A stretch of 64,000 nucleotides of DNA from Caballeronia fortuita (GTDB taxonomy: Bacteria; Pseudomonadota; Gammaproteobacteria; Burkholderiales; Burkholderiaceae), in contig NZ_FCNX02000001.1 of NCBI RefSeq assembly GCF_001544835.2, positions 620,001-684,000 of the forward strand. Direction: 5' to 3'. Below the pieces are notes generated by a model, which worked only from the letters and a program-made list of their open reading frames with translations, did no database searches and had not been told where the DNA came from. The translations under genes and the position numbers were made by a program. This document shows, piece by piece, positions 38,122 to 47,700 of this stretch. Position 1 is the first letter of the stretch. Every line of letters begins with the position of its first letter.

Positions 38122-39009
38122 ATGAACGGCCACGCCGACCCGCTCAGCTTCGACATCGTCGCACGCATCGCGGAGCGCGCGCCCGACTTGCGCGGCGCCG
38201 AGCGCAAGGTCGCCGCGCTGATTCTCGACGACATCGTGAGCGCATCGCGCGCGAGCATCGGCGCGCTGGCGGAGAAAGCCGAAGTCAGCGTCGCCTCGGT
38301 CACGCGTTTCGCAAAGGCGGTCGGTTGTGAGGACGTGCGCGAACTCAAGCTGCGGCTCGCGCAGGCGGCGGGCGTCGGGCAGCGCTTTCTGACACGCGAT
38401 GCCGACGCCGTCCCCGATTCGCTCGCCGCGCGCATCTTCGAGGAAGTGCAGGCGACGCTCGCGCAGAACCAGGGCGCGCTCGCCGCTGCGCCGATCGCGC
38501 AAGCGGCTGACGCGCTCGCGGCGGCGTCGATGATCTACGTGTTCGGCATGGGCGGCGGCTCCACGGCGCTCGCCGACGAAATGCGCTTTCGTCTCGTGCG
38601 GCTCGGGCGGCCGGTGGCGTCGTATCAGGACGGGCTGTTGCAGCGCATGGTGGCGTCGACGTTATCGAGGGAGCATGTCGTCGTCGCGCTGTCGGTGACG
38701 GGGCAGACGCCCGAAATCGTCGAAAGCTGCGCGCTCGCGAAGCAGTACGGCGCGCGCGTGATCGCGCTGACCGCGCCCGCATCGCCGCTGGGCGCGCTCG
38801 CGGACTGGCTGATTCCGGTCATCGCGATCGAAACGGACTTTATCTACAAGCCGTCGTCGTCGCGCTACGCGATGATGATGGCGCTCGATCTGCTCGTCAC
38901 CGAACTGGCCGTCAAGCAGGCCGATCACAGCCGCGAACTGTTGCGCCGCATGAAGCACGCGCTCGATTCGCATCGCGGCGGCGGCGAGCGTCAACCTTTG
39001 GGAGACTGA
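38122..39009 (+). CDS. MurR/RpiR-family transcriptional regulator
   Basis: A 295-residue regulator with an N-terminal RpiR-type HTH (residues 1-85, including SIGALAEKAEVSVASVTRFA) and a C-terminal SIS sugar-phosphate-binding domain (about 125-265, MIYVFGMGGGSTALADEMRF). It is divergent from the DSD1-type gene and 2 bp upstream of the D-aminoacylase gene, so it is likely the local regulator. Ligand unknown. Confidence 0.92.
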   Translation: MNGHADPLSFDIVARIAERAPDLRGAERKVAALILDDIVSASRASIGALAEKAEVSVASVTRFAKAVGCEDVRELKLRLAQAAGVGQRFLTRDADAVPDSLAARIFEEVQATLAQNQGALAAAPIAQAADALAAASMIYVFGMGGGSTALADEMRFRLVRLGRPVASYQDGLLQRMVASTLSREHVVVALSVTGQTPEIVESCALAKQYGARVIALTAPASPLGALADWLIPVIAIETDFIYKPSSSRYAMMMALDLLVTELAVKQADHSRELLRRMKHALDSHRGGGERQPLGD

Positions 39010-39011
39010 TC

Positions 39012-40496
39012 ATGGAAACGCTCAGGGCCGACACGCTGATCGTCGGCGCGCGCGTGATCGACGGCACGGGCGCGCCTGCCGTGGAGCGCGATGTCGCCGT
39101 GCGCGACGGGCGCATCGTTGCGATCGTCGAGCCGGGCGGTTTGTCCGCGTGGCGCGCCGATGAAACGTTCGACGCGCGAGGCAAGGTACTCGCGCCCGGT
39201 TTCATCGACGTCCATACGCACGACGACACGCATGTCATCCGCTCGCCGCAGATGATGCCGAAGATCACGCAGGGCGTGACGACGGTGATCGTCGGCAATT
39301 GCGGGATCAGCGCGTCGCCGGTGACGTTGAAGGGCGCGCCGCCCGATCCGATGAACCTGCTCGGCGACGCCGCCGCCTTCGCATACCCGACCTTCGCCTC
39401 TTACGTCGATGCCGTGAATGCCGCGCGCCCGGCGGTGAATGTCGGCGCGCTGATCGGCCATACGGCGCTGCGCAACAATCACATGGACCGGCTCGATCGC
39501 GGCGCATCGGACGATGAAGTCGCCGCGATGCGCGCGCAGCTCGAAGAGGCGCTGGACAACGGCGCGCTCGGTTTGTCGAGCGGATTGGCGTACGGCTCCG
39601 CGTTCAACGCGCCGCCGGAGGAAGTGCAGGCGCTGGCCGTCCCGCTGGCGAAGGCGGGCGCGCTCTACACGACGCACATGCGCACCGAGTTCGACGCCAT
39701 TCTCGACGCGATGGACGAGGCGTATCGCGTCGGGCGTCACGCGCGCGTGCCAGTGGTGATTTCGCATCTGAAGTGCGCGGGACCGTCGAACTGGGGACGC
39801 AGCGTCGAGGTGCTTAAGTCGATCGAGGCGACGCGCGACGAACAGCCGGTCGGATGCGATTGCTATCCGTACAACCGCTCGTCGTCGACGCTGGATCTGA
39901 AGCAGGTGACGGGCGATATCGACATCACGATCACATGGTCGACGCCGCATCCCGAGATGGCGGGCAAGCTGATCCGCGAAGTCGCCGGCGAATGGCAGGT
40001 GACGCAGCAGGAAGCCGCGAAGCGTCTGCAACCGGCGGGCGCGGTGTATCACAACATGTCGGAAGACGATGTGCGGCGCATCCTGTCGCATCCCGCGACG
40101 ATGGTCGGCTCGGACGGATTGCCGAACGATCCGCTGCCGCATCCGCGTTTGTGGGGCGCGTTTCCGCGCGTGCTCGGCCACTATGCGCGCGATGAAGGCG
40201 TGCTGACGCTCGAAGACGCGGTGCGCAAGATGACGAGCCTGTCGGCGCGGCGCTTCAGCATCGCGGAGCGCGGTGAAGTGAAGGTTGGTTATCACGCTGA
40301 TCTGGTCGTGTTCGATCCGGAGCGCGTGATCGATTCCGCGACGTTCGCGAAGCCGCAGCAGGCGGCGGACGGCATCGACGCGGTGTGGGTGAATGGCGTT
40401 TTGACGTATCGCGAGCAGGCCGTGACCGGCGCGCGCGCGGGGCGTTTCGTGGCGCGCGGTTCGGCATCGAAGCTGGATGCGGCCGGCGCGTTCTGA
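39012..40496 (+). CDS. N-acyl-D-amino-acid deacylase (D-aminoacylase)
   Basis: A 494-residue amidohydrolase that releases D-amino acids from N-acyl-D-amino acids. Metal-binding HTHDDTH lies near residue 69, the cysteine ligand is in VGNCGISASPV, and TTHMRTE and ISHLKCAGPSNWG carry later ligands. The C-terminal HPATMVGSDGLPND holds the catalytic aspartate. Its start is 2 bp after rpiR and RidA follows by about 30 bp, so the three form one operon with the divergent deaminase as the likely next step. Confidence 0.94.
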   Translation: METLRADTLIVGARVIDGTGAPAVERDVAVRDGRIVAIVEPGGLSAWRADETFDARGKVLAPGFIDVHTHDDTHVIRSPQMMPKITQGVTTVIVGNCGISASPVTLKGAPPDPMNLLGDAAAFAYPTFASYVDAVNAARPAVNVGALIGHTALRNNHMDRLDRGASDDEVAAMRAQLEEALDNGALGLSSGLAYGSAFNAPPEEVQALAVPLAKAGALYTTHMRTEFDAILDAMDEAYRVGRHARVPVVISHLKCAGPSNWGRSVEVLKSIEATRDEQPVGCDCYPYNRSSSTLDLKQVTGDIDITITWSTPHPEMAGKLIREVAGEWQVTQQEAAKRLQPAGAVYHNMSEDDVRRILSHPATMVGSDGLPNDPLPHPRLWGAFPRVLGHYARDEGVLTLEDAVRKMTSLSARRFSIAERGEVKVGYHADLVVFDPERVIDSATFAKPQQAADGIDAVWVNGVLTYREQAVTGARAGRFVARGSASKLDAAGAF

Positions 40497-40528
40497 ACAT
40501 TGATTGCTAAGGAAAAGGAGTTGAAACG

Positions 40529-40909
40529 ATGAAGCGTTATGGCGTGGAAGGTGGCAAGGGACAAGGCGGCGCGCACATGCCGTTCGCACGCGCGGTGGAG
40601 GCCGATGGCTGGCTCTTCGTATCGGGCCAGACGCCGATGGAAAACGGCGAGGTGATCAACGGCGGCATCGTCGAGCAATCGCATAAGGCGATCCAGAACG
40701 TGCTCGCGATTCTGAAGGAAGCGGGTTATGGCACCGAGCACGTTGTACGCTGCGGCGTCTGGCTGGACGATCCGCGTGACTTCGCATCGTTCAACAAGGT
40801 GTTCAAGGAATACTTCGGCGCGAATCCGCCGGCACGGGCTTGTGTCGTGTCGTCGATGGTGATCGACTGCAAGGTCGAGGTGGATTGCGTGGCTTATAAG
40901 AAGGCGTAA
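40529..40909 (+). CDS. RidA (YjgF/YER057c) family protein
   Basis: A 126-residue RidA-family protein. Classical members hydrolyse reactive 2-aminoacrylate and other enamine/imine intermediates made by PLP dehydratases, which suits the DSD1-type enzyme in this cluster. The conserved segment SGQTPMENGEVINGGIVEQS is followed by the substrate-binding Arg in PPARACVVSSMV. An AGGAG ribosome-binding site lies before the ATG. A bidirectional hairpin follows the stop. Confidence 0.92.
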   Translation: MKRYGVEGGKGQGGAHMPFARAVEADGWLFVSGQTPMENGEVINGGIVEQSHKAIQNVLAILKEAGYGTEHVVRCGVWLDDPRDFASFNKVFKEYFGANPPARACVVSSMVIDCKVEVDCVAYKKA

Positions 40910-40917
40910 GAAGGGCC

Positions 40918-40947
40918 GCGGCTCTGCTTCTCGAGAAACAGAGCCGC
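40918..40947. terminator. Bidirectional hairpin between ridA and queF
   Basis: GCGGCTCTG and its perfect complement CAGAGCCGC form a 9-bp stem with a 12-base loop between the two convergent genes. The T-run is weak (ATCTTCATT), so its strength as a terminator is unsure. Confidence 0.6.
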
Positions 40948-40955
40948 ATCTTCAT

Positions 40956-41780
40956 TCACTGCCGCGCCAGCCGCGCGTTATCCGGCATCGGCAAATTGAA
41001 GTTCGTCCGGAACGGATTGATATCCAGCCCGCCGCGCCGCGTATAGCGCGCATACACGGCCAAACGCTCCGGCTTGCACTCGCGCATGATGTCCATGAAG
41101 ATGCGCTCGACGCATTGCTCATGAAACCCGGTATGTTCGCGATAAGAAACGATATACCGCAGCAGCCCCGCGTGATCGATCTGTCCACCGTAGTAACGGA
41201 TCTGCACGCTGCCCCAGTCCGGCTGTCCCGTCACCGGGCAATTCGATTTCAACAGATTCGAAAACAGCGTCTCGTCGACGGGCGCTTCGTCGTGCGCGGC
41301 CTTCAGCAGCGATGGATCGGGCGAGAACACTTCGCAATCGAGATCGAGGCGGTCGAGCGACAAACCATCGAACTCTTCCATCGTCAGCTTGCCGAAATCG
41401 GCAGGCGCCGCGAGTTGCACCGACACCGTCGCGCCGCACACAGCGGAGACATCGCGCTTGATGGCGGCGCGCACATCGTCGATCGAATCGAACTGCGTCT
41501 GCGCAAACGAGCCGAGATATAGCTTGAACGACTTCGACTCCACGATGTTCGGCGAATCCGCCGGCACGAAGAACGTCGCGACCGCGATCTGCGGCTTGCC
41601 GCGCTTGTTCAGCCACGACAACTCATACGCGTTCCAGATATCCGTGCCGAAGAACGGCAGGCGCGCGGGCACGGCGATCGCGTCGCGCGCGCGTTTGCGA
41701 TCGATCGGAAACAGCAGCGACGCATCGTACTGTTCGGTGTAGTGGACGGGCTTGCCGAGCGGAGATTGGTCGGGTGTCAT
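40956..41780 (-). CDS. queF: NADPH-dependent 7-cyano-7-deazaguanine reductase QueF
   Basis: Reduces preQ0 to preQ1 in the biosynthesis of queuosine in tRNA. The 274-residue length marks the two-domain form (QueF type II). It begins [20 protein letters not shown], has the QueF motif [15 protein letters not shown] near residue 93, the catalytic cysteine in [13 protein letters not shown], and [11 protein letters not shown]. The ATG at 41780 overlaps the stop of the upstream nucleotidase gene by 4 bp (translational coupling). Confidence 0.96.
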   Translation of the reverse strand: MTPDQSPLGKPVHYTEQYDASLLFPIDRKRARDAIAVPARLPFFGTDIWNAYELSWLNKRGKPQIAVATFFVPADSPNIVESKSFKLYLGSFAQTQFDSIDDVRAAIKRDVSAVCGATVSVQLAAPADFGKLTMEEFDGLSLDRLDLDCEVFSPDPSLLKAAHDEAPVDETLFSNLLKSNCPVTGQPDWGSVQIRYYGGQIDHAGLLRYIVSYREHTGFHEQCVERIFMDIMRECKPERLAVYARYTRRGGLDINPFRTNFNLPMPDNARLARQ

Positions 41781-42712
41781 GATGCGTTCGCTATGCCGCT
41801 GAGAACGTGCCCCGTCGCCGTGACGACGCGAGCCGATTCGCAGTGGCGAATTTGATCGTCGAAGAAAAAGTCGGGCTCGAATTCGCGCAGGAATTCGCCC
41901 TTGTCGAGTCCGCCGAGAAACATCGCTTCGTCGATTTCGATGTTCCACGCCATCAGCGTGCGGATCGCGCGCTCGTGCGCGGGCGCCGAACGCGCGGTGA
42001 CGAGCGCCGTGCGGATGTGCATCGGCGGAGTGCCTTTCGCAGGTGTCGTCCCTTCGCGCTCGCCCTGCGCAGCAATGCGTTGGAGCTTGTTGAGAGCGGC
42101 GAGCAGCGGCTTGAGCGGTCCGCCGGGCAAGGGCGAATCCTTGTTGTCGGTTTCGTGGCCGATAAACGCGGGCAGGCCGCTCAGTTGATATACGCGCTCG
42201 GCTTCGTCGGAAAAGATCACGGCGTCGCCATCGAACGCGATGCGAATTTCATCGGCGTGGTGGCTCGCTGCGACGACAGTTTCGGGCAGCACGCTGGCGG
42301 CAGGAAAACCGGCGTCGAGCGCCGCGCGCACGTCTTCCGGATTCGCCGACAGAAAAAGCGACGCGCGCAGCGGCCTCAGATAGCGGAACGGCGATCGCCC
42401 GCGCGTGAATACGCCGCGTTCGATCGCCAAGCCATGCTCCTTGCATGAGCGAAACGCACGCAGGCCGCTGATCGGATCGCTGCGAGACAGAATGACGACC
42501 TCGACGCGTTGTTCCTGTGCGTTGAGCGCGAGCAGCTTTCGAATGAGGGCGAATGCCACACCCGGCTTCGCGGGCGTGTCCAGCCGTTCGCGCTGCAGCG
42601 CCTCATACCGCGCGAGATCGCCCGTTTCGAAGACCTGATTCTCTTCCTCGAAATCGAAGAGGGCGCGCGACGATATCGCAACGACGAGCTTGTCTTCGAG
42701 CGTAAAGGCCAT
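41777..42712 (-). CDS. 5'-nucleotidase of the cytosolic-I type
   Basis: A 311-residue protein of the 5'-nucleotidase family related to eukaryotic cytosolic NT5C1 (PF06189 type). Visible landmarks are the N-terminal [20 protein letters not shown] (family aspartate motif), the arginine-rich [16 protein letters not shown] and the later [16 protein letters not shown] segment ([19 protein letters not shown]). HAD-like dephosphorylation of nucleoside monophosphates is inferred from the family. It is coupled to queF by a 4-bp overlap and begins 5 bp after the ilvA stop. Confidence 0.85.
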   Translation of the reverse strand: MAFTLEDKLVVAISSRALFDFEEENQVFETGDLARYEALQRERLDTPAKPGVAFALIRKLLALNAQEQRVEVVILSRSDPISGLRAFRSCKEHGLAIERGVFTRGRSPFRYLRPLRASLFLSANPEDVRAALDAGFPAASVLPETVVAASHHADEIRIAFDGDAVIFSDEAERVYQLSGLPAFIGHETDNKDSPLPGGPLKPLLAALNKLQRIAAQGEREGTTPAKGTPPMHIRTALVTARSAPAHERAIRTLMAWNIEIDEAMFLGGLDKGEFLREFEPDFFFDDQIRHCESARVVTATGHVLSGIANAS

Positions 42713-42717
42713 CTGCG

Positions 42718-44241
42718 TCAGGCCAGAAACAGCTTGTACACCGGATTCGCGCCTTCGTCCCACCACGGATAGCCGAGCGTCGCGAGGAAGCGCTCGAACT
42801 CCGCGTTGTCCGACTGCGGCACCTGAATGCCGACGAGAATCGAGCTGTAATCCGCGCCCTGATTCCGGTAATGGAAGAGGCTGATATTCCAGTCGGGCGC
42901 CATCGATGAGAGGAACTTCATCAGCGCGCCCGGACGCTCGGGAAATTCGAAACGCAGCAGGCGTTCGTCTTGCGCGAGCGGCGAACGGCCGCCGACCATG
43001 TAGCGGATGTGCTGCTTCGAGAGTTCATCGTGCGACAGATCGACCGTCGCGAAGCCATGTTCGATGAACGAGGTCATCATCTGCGCCGTTTCCTTGCGCG
43101 ACTTGATCTGCACGCCGACGAAGATATGCGCGGCTCTTTCATCGGCGATACGGTAGTTGAACTCCGTCACGCTGCGTGTGCCGACAAGCTCGCAGAAGCG
43201 CCGGAAGCTGCCGCGCTCTTCGGGAATGGTCACGGCGAACACGGCCTCGCGCGCCTCGCCGACTTCCGCGCGCTCCGCGACGAAGCGCATGCGGTCGAAG
43301 TTCATGTTCGCGCCGGACGTCACCGCGATCAGCGTCTTGCCTTCGATGCCTTCGCGCTCCGCATACAGCTTCGCGCCCGCCACCGCGAGCGAGCCCGCCG
43401 GTTCGAGCACGGAGCGCGTGTCCTGAAAGACGTCCTTGATCGCGGCGCAGAGCGCGTCCGTATCGACGGTGAGGACTTCGTCGAGCAATTCGTTGCACAG
43501 CCGGAACGTTTCCTCGCCGACGAGCTTCACCGCCGTGCCGTCCGAAAACAGGCCGACTTCGCTCAGTGTGACGCGCTCGCCCGCCTTGATCGATTGCGCC
43601 ATCGCGCAGGAATCCTCGGTCTGCACGCCGATCACCTTGATCTCCGGGCGCACCGCCTTGATGTACGCCGCGACGCCCGCCGCGAGGCCGCCGCCGCCGA
43701 TCGGGCAGAAGATCGCGTGAATCGGTCCCTGATGCTGGCGCAGGATTTCCATCGCGACGGTGCCTTGGCCGGCGATCACGTCGGGATCGTCGAACGGATG
43801 CACGAAGGTCAGGCCGCGCTCTTCCTGAAGCTGCAGCGCGCGCGCGTAGGCGTCGCTGTACGATTCGCCCGCGAGCACCACTTCGACCGTCGGGCCGCCG
43901 TGCGCGCGGATCGCGTCGATCTTCACTTGCGGCGTGGTCGTCGGTACCGCGATGACCGCGCGGCAGCCAAGCCGCGCCGCCGACAGCGCCACGCCCTGCG
44001 CGTGATTGCCGGCCGAGGCGGTAATCACGCCGCGCGCGAGCACATCGGCGGGCAGGTTCGCCATCTTGTTATAGGCGCCCCGAATCTTGAACGAGAAAAC
44101 CGCCTGATTGTCCTCGCGCTTGAGGAACACGGCGTTGTGCAGCCGCGCCGACAGATTGCGCGCGGGTTCGAGCTCGCTTTCACGCGCGACGTCGTACACG
44201 CGCGCGGTCAGCACTTTCTTCAGGTAGTCGGGATGTGTCAT
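42718..44241 (-). CDS. ilvA: Threonine ammonia-lyase, biosynthetic (IlvA)
   Basis: PLP enzyme that deaminates threonine to 2-oxobutanoate, the first step to isoleucine. The 507-residue product starts MTHPDYLKKVLTARVYDVA (ATG 44241). The PLP lysine is in FSFKIRGAYNKM, the phosphate loop is SAGNHAQGVALSA, and the C-terminus carries two ACT-like regulatory domains (about 325-505), which mark the isoleucine-inhibited biosynthetic form rather than a catabolic TdcB. A 495-bp gap with a 16-bp palindrome precedes it. Confidence 0.96.
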   Translation of the reverse strand: MTHPDYLKKVLTARVYDVARESELEPARNLSARLHNAVFLKREDNQAVFSFKIRGAYNKMANLPADVLARGVITASAGNHAQGVALSAARLGCRAVIAVPTTTPQVKIDAIRAHGGPTVEVVLAGESYSDAYARALQLQEERGLTFVHPFDDPDVIAGQGTVAMEILRQHQGPIHAIFCPIGGGGLAAGVAAYIKAVRPEIKVIGVQTEDSCAMAQSIKAGERVTLSEVGLFSDGTAVKLVGEETFRLCNELLDEVLTVDTDALCAAIKDVFQDTRSVLEPAGSLAVAGAKLYAEREGIEGKTLIAVTSGANMNFDRMRFVAERAEVGEAREAVFAVTIPEERGSFRRFCELVGTRSVTEFNYRIADERAAHIFVGVQIKSRKETAQMMTSFIEHGFATVDLSHDELSKQHIRYMVGGRSPLAQDERLLRFEFPERPGALMKFLSSMAPDWNISLFHYRNQGADYSSILVGIQVPQSDNAEFERFLATLGYPWWDEGANPVYKLFLA

Positions 44242-44736
44242 GCGAAGAATCGTCACGCGGTACCGGTCCGCGCAGTTTTCGAGGGCGAAAGCATCAATGA
44301 TAGCGCCATCCGCGCGTTCGTCGGACACGCGGTGCGTTTGGACCGTCCGGACGGTCGTGTAAAAAAGCGTCGAAAATGCCGGAAACGTGTCGCGAATTCG
44401 CGCGCAAATGCCCCTTCTCGCTGCTAGCGCCAGCCGACGCGCCGCACCGCGATGGGTTAGAATTTCCTTTTACGAATCAGCTATCAGGATCGGCAGATGC
44501 ACCGGCAGCTTCGGATCGATTTTCTGGCGCATGTATCCCGCGAGTGCCATCCCGCGGCGCAAAAGCATGCGCGTCACGCGCGATCGTGGCGTTGATCCCG
44601 GGCACACCGAAGGCGCCGTGACTCGCTGCGGCGGTCTTCGCCAAGAGAAGTCTCATTCGAAAATCTGCGCCCCCACGCGCATCGCCGGCATTTCCGCTTG
44701 TCACAGCGCGAGCGCCGGCACACCGAACCGTCGAAC
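44242..44736. other. ilvA-oxidoreductase divergent intergenic region (495 bp)
   Basis: No gene is supported. The region contains a perfect 16-bp palindrome (44341-44356) about 100 bp from the ilvA start and a TTAGAAT stretch near 44457 that could be a -10 for the plus-strand gene. Short open frames lack ribosome-binding sites and recognisable motifs. Confidence 0.5.
44341..44356. promoter_or_regulatory. Perfect 16-bp palindrome upstream of ilvA
   Basis: GACCGTCCGGACGGTC is fully self-complementary. It has no adjacent T-run on either side that would make it a clear terminator, and it lies in a divergent promoter region, so an operator for a dimeric regulator is the likelier reading. The cognate protein is not identified. 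Confidence 0.45.
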
Positions 44737-47700
44737 ATGAACGCACCTCAAGCCTTCGACCCGAACGGCGCCCATGCCGCCTTGGCGCTCGATACCGAGC
44801 CCCGTCTGCGCGAAATTCCCTATAACTACACGTCGTTTTCCGATCGTGAAATCGTCATGCGGCTCCTGGGCGACGAAGCCTGGGCCGTGCTCGACGAACT
44901 GCGCAACGAGCGCCGCACCGGCCGCTCGGCGCGCATGCTGTACGAAGTGCTCGGCGACATCTGGGTCGTGCGGCGCAACCCGTATCTGCAGGACGATCTG
45001 CTCGACAATCCGAAGCGCCGCGCGCTGCTGGTCGAAGCGCTGAATCACCGGCTCGCGGAAATCGAGAAACGCCGCAGCGCCGATCTCACCGCGCACAGCG
45101 ACGAAGCCGGCAGCCGCGAGCGCGCTGGCCGCGTGCAGTTGCTGGTTGCCGCCGCGCGCCGCGCCGTCGATGATTTCGCCGCCGAGTTCGGCCGCATGGC
45201 CGACTTGCGCCGCCGCGCATCGCGCGTGCTCGGAAAGCAGACGCAGAAGGACAACATCAAGTTCGACGGCCTGTCGCGCGTCGCGCACGTCACCGACGCG
45301 ACCGACTGGCGCGTCGAATATCCGTTCGTCGTGTTGACGCCAGACACGGAAGCCGAGATCGCCGGGCTCATCAAGGCATGCTTCGAACTGGGCCTGACCG
45401 TGATTCCGCGCGGCGGCGGCACCGGCTACACGGGCGGCGCGATTCCGCTCACGCCGTTTTCGGCCGTCATCAACACGGAAAAGCTGGAGCAGCTCGGTCC
45501 CGTCGAAATGACGGACCTGCCGGGCGTCGATCACAAGGTCGCGACGATTTTTTCCGGCGCGGGCGTGGTCACGCGGCGCGTCACCGAAGCGGCGGAGCAG
45601 GCGGGCTTCGTGTTCGCCGTCGATCCGACATCGCTGGATGCATCGTGCGTCGGCGGCAATGTCGCAATGAACGCGGGCGGCAAGAAGGCGGTGTTGTGGG
45701 GCACGGCGCTCGATAATCTCGCGTGGTGGCGCATGGTCGATCCGGAAGGCAACTGGCTCGAGATTACGCGTCTGGATCACAACTGCGGCAAGATTCACGA
45801 TGTCGGTGTCGCGCGTTTCCGGCTCGACTGGTTCGACGGCAACCGTCCGCCGGGCGAGAAGCTGCTGCGCACCGAAAATCTCGACATTGCCGGGCGCACG
45901 TTCCGCAAGGAAGGTCTCGGCAAGGACGTCACCGATAAATTTCTCGCCGGTCTGCCCGGCGTGCAGAAGGAAGGCTGCGACGGTCTGATCACGTCCGCGC
46001 GCTGGATTCTGCACAAGATGCCCGCGCACACGCGCACCGTCTGCCTCGAATTCTTCGGCCAGGCGCGCGATGCGATTCCGAGCATCGTCGAGATCAAGGA
46101 CTATTTGTTCGAGACGTCGAAGCAGGGCGGCGCAATCCTCGCCGGTCTCGAGCATCTCGACGAGCGTTATCTGCGCGCGGTCGGTTATGCGACGAAAAGC
46201 AAGCGCAACGCATTTCCGAAGATGGTGCTGATCGGCGATATCGTCGGCAATGACGCCGATGCCGTCGCCGCCGCCACGTCGGAAGTCGTGCGCATGGCGA
46301 ATGGCAAGAGCGGCGAAGGCTTCGTCGCGGTGAACGCGGAGGCGCGCAAGCGTTTCTGGCTCGACCGCTCGCGCACGGCCGCGATCGCCAAGCACACGAA
46401 CGCGTTCAAGATCAACGAAGACGTCGTCATTCCGCTCAACCGCATGGGCGAGTACACCGACGGCATCGAGCGCATCAACATCGAGTTGTCGATCAAGAAC
46501 AAGCTGCAACTCGTCGATGCCCTCGAAGCGTTCTTCCGCACCGGCAAGCTGCCGCTCGGCAAGACCGACGACGCCAACGAAATCCCCAGCGCCGAACTGC
46601 TCGAAGATCGCGTGACGCAGGCGCTCGACCTGCTCAAGCGCGTGCGCGAGCGCTGGACTTTCGTCGGCGACATGCTCGACATGTCCTTGCGCGAGGCGCA
46701 GCACTATCTCGTCACGCTCGGTTACGAAGGGCTCGCGGAGAAATTCGCGGATCGCGTCGACATTCAGCCGGACGCCAACGTGTTCCACGTCGCGCAGGAC
46801 CGCACTGTGCGCATCTCGTGGAAGCAGGAGATTCGCGCGGAACTGCGTCAGATCTTCAATGGCGGCGAATTCAAGCCGATCCTCGACGAAGCGCAGGCCA
46901 TCCACAAGCAAGTGCTGCGCGGGCGCGTGTTCGTCGCGCTGCACATGCACGCGGGCGATGGCAACGTGCACACGAACATCCCCGTCAACTCCGACAACTA
47001 CGCGATGCTGCAGGACGCGCATCACGCGGTCGCGCGCATCATGAAGCTCGCGCGTTCGCTCGATGGCGTGATTTCAGGCGAGCACGGCATCGGCATCACG
47101 AAGCTGGAATTCCTGACCGACGACGAAATCAGCGGCTTCCGCGCGTACAAGCAGCGCGTCGATCCGCATGGCCGCTTCAACAAGGGCAAGCTGTTCGACG
47201 GCGCGGACCTGCGCAACGCGTACACGCCGTCGTTCGGGCTGATGGGCTACGAGTCGATCATCATGCAGCAGTCGGATATCGGCGCGATTTCCGAGTCGAT
47301 CAAGGATTGCCTGCGCTGTGGCAAGTGCAAGCCGGTGTGCGCGACGCACGTGCCGCGCGCGAATCTGCTATACAGCCCGCGCAACAAGATTCTCGCGACG
47401 TCGCTGCTCGTCGAGGCGTTCCTGTACGAAGAGCAGACGCGCCGCGGCGTGTCCATCAAGCACTGGGACGAATTCAACGACGTCGCCGATCACTGCACGG
47501 TCTGCCATAAGTGCGCGACGCCGTGCCCGGTGAAGATCGATTTCGGCGATGTGTCGATGAACATGCGCAATCTGCTGCGCAAGATGGGCAAGAAGAAGTT
47601 CAACGCGGGCAACGCGGCGGGCATGTTCTTCCTGAACGCGACGAATCCGCAGACCATCAATCTCGCGCGCAACGTGATGATGGGCTTCGGCTACAAGGCG

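Noticed and set aside
44376..44621. An 81-residue frame in the ilvA upstream gap
   Set aside because: No ribosome-binding site, no motif, and its composition is like non-coding shadow frames. Better treated as divergent regulatory space.
44701..47025. A 774-residue minus-strand frame inside the FAD/Fe-S fusion gene
   Set aside because: Low-complexity antisense shadow. The plus-strand frame has clear FAD, Fe-S and CCG motifs.
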